Positions 11,126 to 21,800 of a stretch of DNA of 60,000 nucleotides are shown one piece after another. Each line of letters opens with the position of its first letter. Positions within the stretch are counted from its first letter, which is position 1. The stretch is from assembly GCA_014529385.2 (NCBI GenBank), contig CM043953.1, positions 93,999,342 to 94,059,341 on the forward strand. Reading direction: 5' to 3'. Source of the stretch: Adiantum capillus-veneris. Its lineage: Eukaryota; Streptophyta; Polypodiopsida; Polypodiales; Pteridaceae. The notes beneath the pieces were generated by a model, which saw only the letters and a program-made list of their open reading frames with translations, did no database searches and had not been told where the DNA came from. Position numbers and translations under genes: made by a program.

Positions 11126-11450
11126 CAAGTCAAACCTATTTATGAAGTAGCTCCTCTTGGAGAAATAGGCCAAAATATCAATCTCTTTGCCAAGAGACCA
11201 CCTCTTCAGTGCTATGAGTGTGGAGGTCCACATCATGTAGCTGAGTGTCCTATTAGAATACAAAACAATGCCACACTAGTGCATACCAATCAAGGAAGCA
11301 CATCTACAATGCCAATCCTCGTTTGTAATGGATGTGGCATAGATCATTTGATTGCCCAATGTCCTAATGATCTGAAGGCACCAAGGATCACGCCATTGAA
11401 CTTAATTGAGATTATGAGGTGCCATCACAATGTACACCAATGGTACCAGT
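11126..11450 (+). pseudogene. E1 gag, third and fourth zinc knuckles
   Basis: This continues the E1 gag frame after CHR-1. Two more knuckles are visible, CYECGGPHHVAEC at 11210-11248 and CNGCGIDHLIAQC at 11324-11362, both C-x2-C-x3-H-x4-C. The frame stays open from the insertion point to a stop near 11450. With the two knuckles left of the insertion, E1 gag would have carried four. Nucleocapsid knuckles package element RNA. Confidence 0.75.
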
Positions 11451-11945
11451 AAATGTATTCACACAATTGATGCTCCAAAATCAAAATTATCTTCTTGAAG
11501 AAGGAGACATGACATCAATTTCTTAATCCAAGAAGAAGAAGAAAACAGGAAGGAAGAGGTCACAAAAAATAATGAAGTCAAACCCCAAGTCAAAGACTAA
11601 CATAGGGATTGGTGACGACCCCGTGTATATGAACGACGAAATGATTCAGATTCATGTGATACCATGGAGGCTAAAATGACAATTAGAAAAGAAAAAAACA
11701 AGGAGGATCATGATGAACCACAATGGACACAACCCATGGAGCATAGGAAGAAGATCGGGACTTACCAAACCCTATAGAGGAGATGGAGCAAGTCAAAGCA
11801 ATCAAGGAGTTTGATAGATGAGACCCAGAGAGAGATAGAACCAACACCTAGAGATCCAAATTACATACATTTCCTACAAAAAATCAACCTCACAAAGACC
11901 ATAGACCACAAGCCATACCTAATGTCATCCAAGAAGAAGGTGACT
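11450..11945 (+). other. E1 gag-pol linker, degraded
   Basis: Lys/Glu-rich coding-like sequence broken by stops (for example a lysine-rich stretch near 11535-11570 and SSKKKVT just before 11945). It probably belongs to the spacer between gag and protease of E1. No domain is recognised. Confidence 0.4.
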
Positions 11946-11949
11946 TTAA

Positions 11950-13282
11950 CACTAGGTTGGTAATGGGACACTTTTATGTCCTGTTAAGTGACCATTTTCC
12001 TTGAATTATGTCAAGAGTTTCAAAATGGATTTTGAGGTGCTATCTGTCTAGAAAGTTGTCTCATGAGCTGAAAAAAATTCGACATTTTTTTGGAATATCA
12101 ATTCCATCTTTAACCTTGTCCTTGGACAATATTTCACAACCTAAACTGTGTAAAAAAACGGGTCCTGTTTTTAGTTTTTTTCAACTTTTTGTAACTATAC
12201 CACTCTAGAATTCATGTTTGTGAGGTGTATAATGCTAGAGAACTATCTTTAGTAGTCCTCAACATGTCCCGATGCTTCTAGAGAGAAATAAATGTTAAAG
12301 TTGTAAGTTATGACCAAATTACAAAAGTTGTCAAATCCTGTTTTTTAAGCCAATTTTAGCTCTTCTATGATTTTTTTGGTGACTTTCATGATATCCAAAT
12401 GCATTTTTGATTTTATATGTGGCCTATTATAACATAAAGCTAATATTTCTTGAGTTTTGGGGCACCTCATACCCTATTTTTCATAGTAGACAATGATGGT
12501 TGATTTTTTCAATTATAAAAGAAAACGAAACATTCTAGTATATCAAGTATAGCTTTTTCAATATTGTTAGTTTCTTGTGACAACTACATGCATTTTGTAG
12601 GTAGTAACCATATCTAGTCATAAGGATCAAATTTGGCTAGATATTGAATAGTTTCTATGGGATTCTACAACTCATAATGTTGAACCCAGTTTTTTCATGT
12701 TCGCTTCATGTTTGCTGTATTTAGCACTTCATCTTTGTCCCCAAGATTCCCTTTGGTAAGAGATGTATTATTCTTTTGACATGCTCCATGGCTCCTTATG
12801 AACCTAAAGGACAATAGGGAACTAAGAAAACATGCATATATTTTTTGTATTGAGCGTGGCTATAGAAACTTTGATGATAGGTTTGCAGAATGGTAAAAAT
12901 TCAACTTTTTTGTACCTATTTCTTTTGGCAAAACAAAAAATAGTGAGTGAGAAGCAATCATATGTTTTGATCACCAACCCATTGAAGTTAACTAGGGAAT
13001 TTATCTCAAGTCCTACAAAAATCCCTAATCTTATTTTTATGCAACAAAACATAAGAAATGACTGTTTTGATGAAAATGTATTGGTCCATCAACTTTGGAG
13101 GCTTGGTGTGACCAAAAGATGAGAAATTTTACAAGTTTCTTATTTTTTACATGTGTAGTAGGCCTTGAACTATAACCTCATGAAAGGATTTTACAAAATG
13201 AGTGGATCTACTATGGTTTTGGAGGTTTTTTTCAAAACCCTGAAAGGACACTTTTATGTCCTGTTAGGTTACCAACCTAGTG
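11950..13282. mobile_element. Non-autonomous TIR element, 1.33 kb
   Basis: Perfect 14-bp terminal inverted repeats, CACTAGGTTGGTAA at 11950-11963 and its complement at 13269-13282. TTAA flanks each side (11946-11949 and 13283-13286). Just inside both ends the same 20-base block (GGACACTTTTATGTCCTGTT) occurs in direct orientation, at 11965 and 13247. The block is itself an imperfect palindrome. The interior is AT-rich and has no transposase-like ORF. Class is uncertain: CACTA ends suggest En/Spm, but the flanks fit a TTAA duplication better than a 3-bp one. Confidence 0.7.
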
Positions 13283-13286
13283 TTAA

Positions 13287-14260
13287 GCCATTGGGAAGTG
13301 TGTGCACTCCCTTCTTGTTGGAGAGAATGTTTACAAAGGGATTACTTGACCCTATTGAATAAATGGAGATCCCATCTTCCTCATGTCAAGGGACTGAAGC
13401 CCAAAAAGTTCCGTTAAATATTTCCAAATTGATGGATTTCATGGCTTAAGTTAGAACCACCATCATGACTAAACTATATGGAGACCCCGAGCTATTCCTA
13501 GCTCTTCAAGCTTTTCTCAATGGAGCTTCTGATGACCTATGAGATGAAGGCTTGACTGACATTGGAACCAATAGCGTCTCAAAAGACTATAGACCACACG
13601 ATTTGGAGTCTAAATCATCACTTGAAATTGACTTTGAGGACAAAGAATCTGAGTTAAATATTGGTGAAAATGTGGGGACAAACCATTCAATGCCCAATGA
13701 TACCCTAGATGACAATCTATCTTGGAGAGGAGTAGACACGAGTAGCAATCCATCTTACGACTGTGCACTAGAGACCAGTCATAATAAAAAAGTAGACAAG
13801 AGGAGTAAGCAATATAAGAGGCGATGATATCAAGAAAATGTACGTGCTAGGATAAATGAAAAGACATCTACCACATAATGGCTCAGTTATATGGGGGCAT
13901 GTGATGCTCATCGGAAGTTGGTAGATAATTGGGGTGAATACCTTCAAAGTGTCATGTCATGCAACCCACAAGCCATCGACAATGCATATTTAGAGGCTGC
14001 AAAGAAGCCAAAGTTGAGTCTTACTGTAAGGAGACGCCAAAATCGAGAGCTAACTCAACAACTAAGGAGAGTGGAAGCAAAATCACAGCCAACAATAGAA
14101 CAAGATCCCATGGACTTACACCTTGCACCTGATCATTTCAAATCCTACACCACGGAGGAGCATAAGGTTGTGTATACAAAGGCCCAAAGAACACCTACTA
14201 ATGGAAGTAACAGAGTCTATGATGGTCTAGCGATAGTTAAAGAAATAGATTTAGCAGACC
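13287..14260 (+). pseudogene. E1 gag-pol linker / pre-RT region
   Basis: Coding-like sequence in changing frames: LLERMFTKGLLDPIE at about 13315-13360, an acidic piece from 13552 (LEIDFEDKESELNIGENVG) ending in a basic cluster, and 13891-14268 (WGEYLQSVMSCNPQAIDNAY, then QQLRRVEAKSQ). These resemble the spacer between protease and RT in Tat/Athila-like elements. I cannot place a protease active site. The frame shifts by one near 14261, where the RT lead-in starts. Confidence 0.5.
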
Positions 14261-14660
14261 CCAGGTGAGGACTCCAAACTTGTTTTCATTGCCCAAGACC
14301 TGACAGAGACTGAGGAATATGTACTTAAGGAGCTCCTCAAGGAATTCAAGGATATATTTGCTTGGACATATCATGACATAAAGGGCGTTCCACCTTTTGT
14401 AGTGCAACATACACTTCCAATGATTAGCAGTGTTAAACCAGTCCAACAAAGACCCTACCCAATGAATCCTAAGAATGCGAAGATTATTTAGGAAGAACTA
14501 AAGAATCTTATCAAATACGGATTCATATACCCTATTGAGAACTCAGAATGGGTTTCTCCAATAGTTATTGTGCCAAAAAAGAGTGAGAAATACAGAGTGT
14601 GCGTGGATCTCAAGAAGGTTAATGTTTCCACTAGAAGAGACCACGGAAGCGTAGAGACCA

Positions 14661-14662
<2 letters not shown>
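14261..14662 (+). pseudogene. E1 reverse transcriptase, N-terminal fragment
   Basis: About 134 codons in one frame with a single TAG at 14489-14491. It has the pre-RT stretch ETEEYVLKELLKEFKDIFAW, the GVPPF and HTLPM motifs, then the RT fingers (GFIYPIENSEWVSPIVIVPK, YRVCVDLKKVN). It should continue with RxPxP and the palm, but it runs into a (GA)n tract instead, so the catalytic part is gone. Confidence 0.8.

Positions 14663-14733
<71 letters not shown>
14663..14733. repeat. (GA)n microsatellite at a deletion junction in E1 pol
   Basis: About 35 GA units sit exactly where the RT domain is cut. The sequence beyond (14734-14945) is not the expected RT palm, so the tract marks a rearrangement breakpoint. 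Confidence 0.9.
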
Positions 14734-14735
<2 letters not shown>

Positions 14736-14945
14736 TCATGAACCAATCAGCCTTGGAAATGAATAACTTAATGTGTATACAATGGAGGCAAGGGGTTGCT
14801 TATTTAGAAACCTCAATAAATTGCCTATCGAAGACTTTGACAAATAAGTAAAATAAATACCCAAAAGCCAAACTAAATAATCAGATCACATTGGGCATTT
14901 CACTTGAGATGCCAAACTCTAACAAACACCCAATCCTGATATATT

Positions 14946-15120
14946 ATTGTTGTGACTGACTATGTGACAAAGTGGGCAGAAGCTAAGGCAACACGCAAGG
15001 CTGATGCAAGGTCAAACGCTAAGTTTCTCTTGGAGAACATTATTACGTGATTTGGTTGTCCCTTTGAAATTGTGAGCGATAATGGCACTCATTTTATAAA
15101 TGAAGTGATAATGGAGTTCA
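14946..15120 (+). pseudogene. E1 integrase core fragment
   Basis: About 58 codons of the integrase catalytic core: IVVTDYVTKWAEAKAT with the first catalytic Asp at 14958-14960, then FGCPFEIVSDNGTHFINEV with the second. One in-frame TGA lies between them near 15048. The Glu-containing part is absent. Confidence 0.8.
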
Positions 15121-16185
15121 CAACATTCGTCATCCCATGCCAATTGGGAGTCTTTTCCTTGTCAAGAGCTTGCAATGCTCATGAACATTCGTCTTTAGAG
15201 AGAATGCCCCTTCTAGGCGGTTGGCTTTCGATTGCGGAATCTTCTTCTCGACACTCTCAAAGTCGCTCTGGCTTCATCCACTTCCTTGGACTAGATCTCT
15301 AGCTGGCCAATAATATGGCTTAGATAAGCATTAGACCAGCCATCTCATCTTGGTTCTGAACATGTTATCCCTTTCTCATCATAGAGCGAGTGGATGCGAC
15401 CCAGCTCTTCTTGACTTTCACAATCCTTAAAAAGTGTGCTTCATTAGAGGCTTCCGATTGTAGGAAGGTCTCCCTAGAGAGAAATCTCTCCTTCTTGATT
15501 TCCTCAAGCTATCCATTAGCCATGTTAGAGAGCACACAAGAAATTATAAGGCCACAATGAGCAAACAATGTCTTTAAATAAGCTCTCTCCAAGATCTCTT
15601 AGTAGAAGTTATGAACTTTACAAGCAAGCTCTTCAAGAAAAATCTATTTCCTCTTCCCGTTTAATTTATGAAGTTACACTTTCTTTCGAAAATTCTATTT
15701 TCTCTTGTAATTTTTGCAAAGTGTGTGTTTTCTCTTCTTTCTTCCAAATAGAGAGAAAGAGAGAGGGTGTAGGCTTATCAATGATAGTTTTATTTCTCTA
15801 CCAATAGTAAACTTTCTTATAATGATAATTAGATTTTAGGATTTTAGTTGAGCCCAAAAGCAACACTATGGCTTTGCCCTTTGGGCATGCAAAAAGAGAT
15901 TATAGAGACAAAATACTTCATTGTTGAGCACAAAAATCTCACCAAACAAATTCAAATCTCTAAGATAACAATCTCAAAGAAGAGATCCACCAAAAAAAAT
16001 AAATGCAATCCATTGTTTTTGTTTTGGAAAAATTCACAATGGGGACTAAATTACATTGAGAACCACAAAAAATAACATATTCTTGTCATGCTCGTGCTGA
16101 CCCATGACATCTCTAAGAGGTCATTGATACATTGGCTAGAGGGAGAGCCACCCCGCGAACAACATAGGGTCCTTATCTATGAGAG
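15121..16185. other. Unassigned, degraded sequence
   Basis: Coding-like fragments on the minus strand near 15520-15250 (charged, with stops) and a short TCTCTTTC-rich stretch near 15650-15760. I see no recognisable domain, LTR edge or RNA gene. Confidence 0.4.
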
Positions 16186-16189
16186 TCAG

Positions 16190-16580
16190 TTAAAGTAGTG
16201 CCAATTAAAATATTCCATTTATCAAAGTTCTTATGTTTTCCAAAGGCTAGGATCGCCCCCCTGTTTTCTTGTATTATCTCTATGAACGTGACTATTTCCA
16301 TGGTTTTGTCAAATAAACGACCATTCCTAGCCTTCTAGACTTGTTTGAAGTAGCAAAATCTAACAATTTGTGTTGCAATAATAAACTCCTAGCTTTTAAT
16401 AACCTTCCCTTCCAAGAACAGATCGTTCTTATAGAAGCCCATCTTCTAGGTCCTTTGCACCCATTTGCATATCTTACCTGCAAGGCCGCTGATCACAGGG
16501 CATTCCTTGAAAAGGTGGGAGAGGTCTTCACTAGCCATTTTGCATTGAGAGCATCTACGCAGACCGATTTCCCTAGCTAG
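16190..16580 (-). pseudogene. LINE (non-LTR) C-terminal fragment with zinc-ribbon motif
   Basis: Minus-strand translation from 16580 reads REIGLRRCSQCKMASEDLSH, then LFKECP, matching the C-terminal CxxC...HLF..C motif (zf-RVT) that follows the RT of plant L1-type LINEs. Downstream it reads ICKWVQRT and ends in charged sequence near 16190 with stops. The upstream RT is not clearly present beyond about 16700. It is distinct from the LINE fragments at 55-60 kb. Confidence 0.6.
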
Positions 16581-16859
16581 AGCTTTTACTCAATCAAAAT
16601 AGAAAAAGAGAGGGATAAATACTATCTCAAAGAAAGAGTTCCCTTATAAATAGCACTATAAGGTTGGAGATGAATCTTGCATCATGTAGAAGGAACAAGA
16701 TGTAGAGCATGCAAAGTCCAAAATAAATAAAATAAAAATTGTTTCAAATTGAATAATCCTTTTTTATTAGATGATAGTTATAGCTTTTGGATGTGCAACT
16801 TTTAGCATACAAAACAAGAACTTATTGTCTTCTTAAAAAAGAAAAGGAAAGCATCAAAT

Positions 16860-17935
16860 GCAGTCATCGGCCATGGCTGACAACAAATATGTTTTTCTCA
16901 TGTTGTCTCCCACATGATGCAACACGTCCTTGTTCTAAAGGGTGTTTGGAACATTGTGCATGGTTATCATCTAAGACTAGTTTCGGTGGATGATGGTGCA
17001 AGTTCTATCATTTCTACTATTAGAGTTGTTTTGCCTACTATTAAGTAGGCATGTTGGGATGCTAAGGAGGTGCAAGCTTGTGCATTGATTACACTTTTTG
17101 TTAATCATTTCATTACTACATACGTTTGCTCAACACAAACAACAATATATTTTTTTGTGTGCTTTCTTTAGACACAATGATAACATGTCATTGTCAGCAT
17201 GGATCGGTAGCTGGTTGTCCATGAAGTCGTATCTATGTGCTTTGGATCTCATAGGAGAAAATCACAGACAAGATGGTAGACAACAAGTAGCTCTCTAATA
17301 AGAAGTTACAAGAGATAAATGTGCTCTACAAGATACACTGAGGTCTTTCGTGCACTTGCAACAATTGTTCTTGTAGTCGCGTTTGGAGGCCAGATGTATT
17401 ATGCACGATCTTAATTTTGATGATACTACTGTGCCATCCATCACTTTGTTTTCGTGGGTTGTATAAGCTCAATGCTTATAGGAAACATGTGGATGATTTA
17501 CTACGCACAATTTTTTATTTGAAGGCTATTGCAGATGCAAAACTTTGGCATACACATTTGGTCATCTAGAACTGCTGGTTTGCTATATATTTGGTTGTAT
17601 TGTGGACACCCTCCCCTCATTAGAGGAGTGTGTGTCTAAAGAATTTAATACATTTTTGGCGAGTCGCCGGGGTAAAAAACCAATGTACACTTCCATATAC
17701 CCCTCAACAAAATGGCACTGTTAAGAGGAAAACTATGTCACTTATGGAGATGTCATGATGTATGGTCAAAATCCAAGCTCTACTACATGTGTTTTGGCTT
17801 CAGATTGTCATGTGTGCTACGTATATACTAGATACGTAGCCGACAAAAACATTGGAGTCTATCACTCCATATGAGGCTTGGCATGGCAAGAAGCCGTGTG
17901 TTTGGTTGATTGGCATATTGTTTATTACATGAGAA
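16860..17935 (+). pseudogene. Fossil Ty1/copia gag-pol, internally deleted
   Basis: Collinear nucleotide similarity with the nearby Copia: the start of gag (16868-17100 versus about 18857-19150, including AAGGGTGT.TGGAACATTGTGCA), the pre-integrase zinc region (17455-17590 versus 20285-20420) and the integrase core (17640-17890 versus 20780-21035). It has many stops, indels and large internal deletions and no LTRs. It is an old relative, not a copy of the same insertion. Confidence 0.75.
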
Positions 17936-18261
17936 AAACATCATTAGGAAATTTGGGAGGTCATTTGGACGGCCTTATTGAGGAGAGAGAAAAGGAGGCG
18001 CATCTAATGAACAACAAGCCAACGTAACGTAGAAATAAGAAGAAAAAAATCAAAAAATGCAAAAGAAAGAGAAGAAACATGAGATAAAACCTTGTTTTTA
18101 CGACGTTTAAGGTATCTATATGTGGGCCCAGGGTCTGAATGTAGTTAAGGTATTGAAAGATAGCTACGATAATGTATCATACTCCCACCACCAAAAGCTC
18201 TTGCTCCATTAACCAAGCATTCAAAATTGAATTTCCCTCCATGGGAAGCAAGTTCATGCTT
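17936..18261. other. Unassigned sequence left of the Copia insertion
   Basis: AG-rich in its middle (18030-18090), with no recognised feature. It is contiguous with 23451 onward before the Copia insertion: ...ATGCTTTCTGT joins TACCACTCAAAAAG. Confidence 0.5.
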
Positions 18262-18266
18262 TCTGT

Positions 18267-18493
18267 TGTTACCATATACACGTGGTAGTGATGTGTGTGA
18301 ACACACTAGGACCGCCGGGGCATTTTTTCCCTCTTTAGGAGGTTTTTTCCCCCGTGCATTGTATATACGCCCATCACTCTAGGGCTATCTATCTTTCCAT
18401 TGCACACTAAGTAACACACTCTCTATAGTGTGCCTTGAGCTTCCTTCGTCTTCTCCAAGCTGTGTGTGTTTCTCTGCAACCCTAACTCCAACA
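18267..18493 (+). repeat. Copia 5' LTR
   Basis: 227 bp, TGTTACCATA...CTCCAACA, matching 23219-23445. A TATA-like TGTATATACG at about 18360 is the likely promoter. The transcript would start a little downstream, around the CTATCTATC stretch. Confidence 0.95.
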
Positions 18494-18495
18494 AT

Positions 18496-18510
18496 TGGTA
18501 TCAGAGCAGG
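18496..18510 (+). other. Copia primer-binding site (initiator tRNA-Met)
   Basis: TGGTATCAGAGCAGG begins two bases after the LTR. The first 12 bases are the standard plant Copia PBS complementary to initiator tRNA-Met. Confidence 0.95.
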
Positions 18511-18855
18511 TCACGTCCTCCCTGGCTTAGTCGCCAGCTGCTCCAGCACACGCCTGCTCACTTTCTCCGATTTCAGTGAGCTTTGGCGAGCGTTCGCAGG
18601 TCGACAAAAATATTGGGAGACCTCGAAGAGCCTGGTCTGCTCAGAATTTTGATTTGGGCTCATTTCAGCCTCCGTTTCTACTACAGGCAGTACAGCACAG
18701 GCTATTTCGTCATTTTGTGCAGAATTTCTGTCAGTGCCAATTTATGCATAACAGGTGCCTTATAGTCTTCTACTGTTTGTGCTATATAGCACAGGTTGTT
18801 CGCGCTCCGTTTCTCCTATTTTCGGGCAGTTTTCACATTAGGTGTAACATTTACC

Positions 18856-21800
18856 ATGGCTGACAACAATAACACAGATGTGTTCAAGATGTTTGCTGCC
18901 GAGGACAGGTTGGATGGGGACAACTACCCTATGTGGGCTTATATGATGCAACATGTTCTTGTGTCAAAGGGTGTCTGGAACATTGTGCAGGGCATTGATG
19001 TACGTCCTGGTTCTGAGGATGTAGGCGATGTTGAGGATGTTGCAGGTCTTGCTGCAAGGATTGCAGCTGTTAGAGTTGTTTTGCCTATGACAGAACAAGC
19101 TCGTTGGGATGTTAAGGATGCGCAGGCTCATGCATTGATTGCGTTGTCTGTGAAGCGCACCATTGTTCCTCACATCCGTTCAGCAAAATCTGCAAAACAG
19201 GCTTGGGATATTTTAGCAGGTCTTTATGCAAGCCGCAATGAGGCTAAAATTGCTTTGCTGCGTAAAGAGCTGGAGTCGAAGATTATGCATGAGGAAGATG
19301 ATATGGACACTTTCCTTGCTAGTGTCAAGGATATCAATGAGCAGCTTATTTCTGCAGGTGAAGTCATTTCAGACAGTTCCCTTGTGCAGACTGTTCTTGA
19401 TGCCTTACCAGATTCCTACCAGACTTTTGCTAGTACTTGGAGACTGATGACCCAAGGAAATCCTGAAGTTGTCAAGTTTGATGCATTATGCACATTGCTG
19501 TTGCAAGAGTCACTTTCCAGAAAAAACAGGACTAGGCAGCGTGCAGTTGAACAGGCTTTTATTGCTTCTCAAAGAAAGGGTGGTAACAGTAATGCAACCA
19601 CGTCTTATGGTTCTGCTGCAAGTGGCAAAAATTATGTTCCTAATGCTTCTGCTAGCAGTACTTCATCTGGTAATTCTGGTGATAAGGGCAAAAAGAAGAT
19701 GCGTTTCCATTATTGTAAATCCAATGATCACTTGATCAAGTCGTGTCCTAAGTTGAAGGCCAAAGAGGCTAAGAAGAAAGAGGGTGGTTCCACTGCAAAT
19801 GCTGGTTCCACTACAAATGCAGCCATTGTTGAGTCTTCTGTGAAAGGAGACTGTGTTGCTGATGTTGATGCAGAATGGGCTTTTAGCGTAGAGTGCACTT
19901 ACAATCCTGTTTTCCATGATGCATGCTTGTCAGTTGCCGCAGATTCACATGTGTGGTATTTTGAAAGTGGTGCTACAAAGCACATTACCTCACATCGTGA
20001 ATTGTTTACCTCTCTCGAGTCTGTCCCTCATGGGAATTCAGTCACTTGTGCCAACAATGCCTCTTATCTAGTTCAGGGAGTTGGAAAGATTGTGCTTACT
20101 GCTACTAATGGCAGTTCTTTCACACTTGTTTATGCACTTTATGTACCTGGGATCAAGAAGAATCTCTTATCTGTATCCGCACTTGGTAGACTTGGACTTG
20201 TATTCAAATTTGTGGATGACAGATGTACAGTTCATGATCTCAGTTTTGGTGATGAAATTGTTGCATCTGGGCTTTTGTGCCGTGGGTTGTATAAGCTCAC
20301 TTTGTATGACAAGTGTGGACAAAACTTTGCAAATGCTGTTGCAGATTCAAGGGCTATTTCAGATGCAAAACTTTGGCATGCACGTTTTGGTCATCTGAAT
20401 TTTACCAGTTTGCTGCGTTTGCAGAAATCTGACATGGTTGCTTCTTTGCCACCTCTTGAAGCACCTGTCAAACATGTTTGTGAAGGCTGTATTTTGGGTA
20501 AGATGCAGCGTTCTAAGTTTCCAAAGGATGGTTCAATTCGTGCCACATGCAAGTTGCAGCTTGTGCATAGTGATGTTTGTGGGCCCATGCAAACTCCGTC
20601 CTTGGGCAATTACCTGTACTTTGTGACTTTCATTGATGATTACTCCAGGCATGCATGGGTATTTCCGCTTAAAGCGAAGTCTGAAGTTTTTATGTGCTTC
20701 AAACAATTTCTGGCTATGGCTGAAAATGTCTCGAAATGTACTATGGGCACCCTCTGTTCCGATCGAGGGGGGGTGTATATGTCTCATGAATTTAATGTAT
20801 TTCTGGCTAGTCGTGGGATAAAACACCAATGTACAGTGCCTTATACACCTCAGCAAAATGGTGTTGCTGAGAGGAAAAACAGGTCACTTACGGAAATGGC
20901 ACGATGTATGGTCAAAAGTCAAGCTTTACCGCATTCTTTTTGGCTTGAGGCCATTATGTGTGCCACTTATGTACTTAACAGGTGTCCTACGAAAGCTTTG
21001 CAGTCTATTACTCCATATGAAGCATGGCATGATAGAAAGCCTTCTATTGAGCACATGCGTGTTTTTGGCTATTTGGCATATGCTTTGGTGCCACAAGCAG
21101 CGCAGAAAATTGGATGATAAGGCTGTCAAATGTATTTTTGTTGGTTATAGTGTTGAAAGCAAAGGTTACAGGTTGTATCATCCGCAAACAAAACGTATTC
21201 TGGTTTCTCGGGATGTAGTGTTTGTGGAAGATTCTGTTCAGCCCTTGCTGTCATGTACTAGAGACAGTAATGTAAGCTCACAGGACATTTATGACACTTT
21301 GTTGCCTCTTTTCAGTGGTGGAAATACGAATGTAAGTTCCAATGAGGCAAATGTACAGCCTACGGGGGTTTCTGAAAATGTTTTAGATCAGCCTATTACT
21401 GATGCATATGTACATGATGTACTTGATGAGGAAAGGGCTGAAAATGAGCAGGCTAGAGGTATGCCAAAATGGCTGGTGCACACTTTGCGTGACATTAAAT
21501 TGGATGCACCTTTGTCTAGTCGTACTCGTTCAGGCTCTCGCCATGCATCTTATGCATCAGATTGTTATGCTTTGGATGTGTCTAGCTTACATGATGTTGA
21601 GGAGCCTCTGACTTTTGATGAAGCACAGAATTCAGAAAATTGGATGGCTGCCATGCAATTAGAATATGATGCACTTATAGAGAATGACACATGGACTTTA
21701 TGTGATTTGCCTCCTGGCAAAAAGGCCATTGGTACGAAGTGGGTTTACAAGTTGAAACGCAAGCCGGATGGTGAGATTGATCGCCATAAGGCTCGACTTG

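Larger units (their letters stand above)
11126..15120 (+). mobile_element. E1, right part (gag end, linker, RT and integrase remnants)
   Basis: The downstream half of the split E1 element. It keeps the end of gag, a charged linker, an RT N-terminus ending in a (GA)n tract, and an integrase core fragment. RNase H and most of RT are missing between 14735 and 14945. The wording of the RT lead-in (DIFAWTYHDIKG, then HTLPM) and of the integrase (VVTDYVTKWAEAKAT, VSDNGTHF) is that of plant Tat/Athila-like Ty3/gypsy elements. The right end is not visible. Recognisable similarity fades after 15120. Confidence 0.7.
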
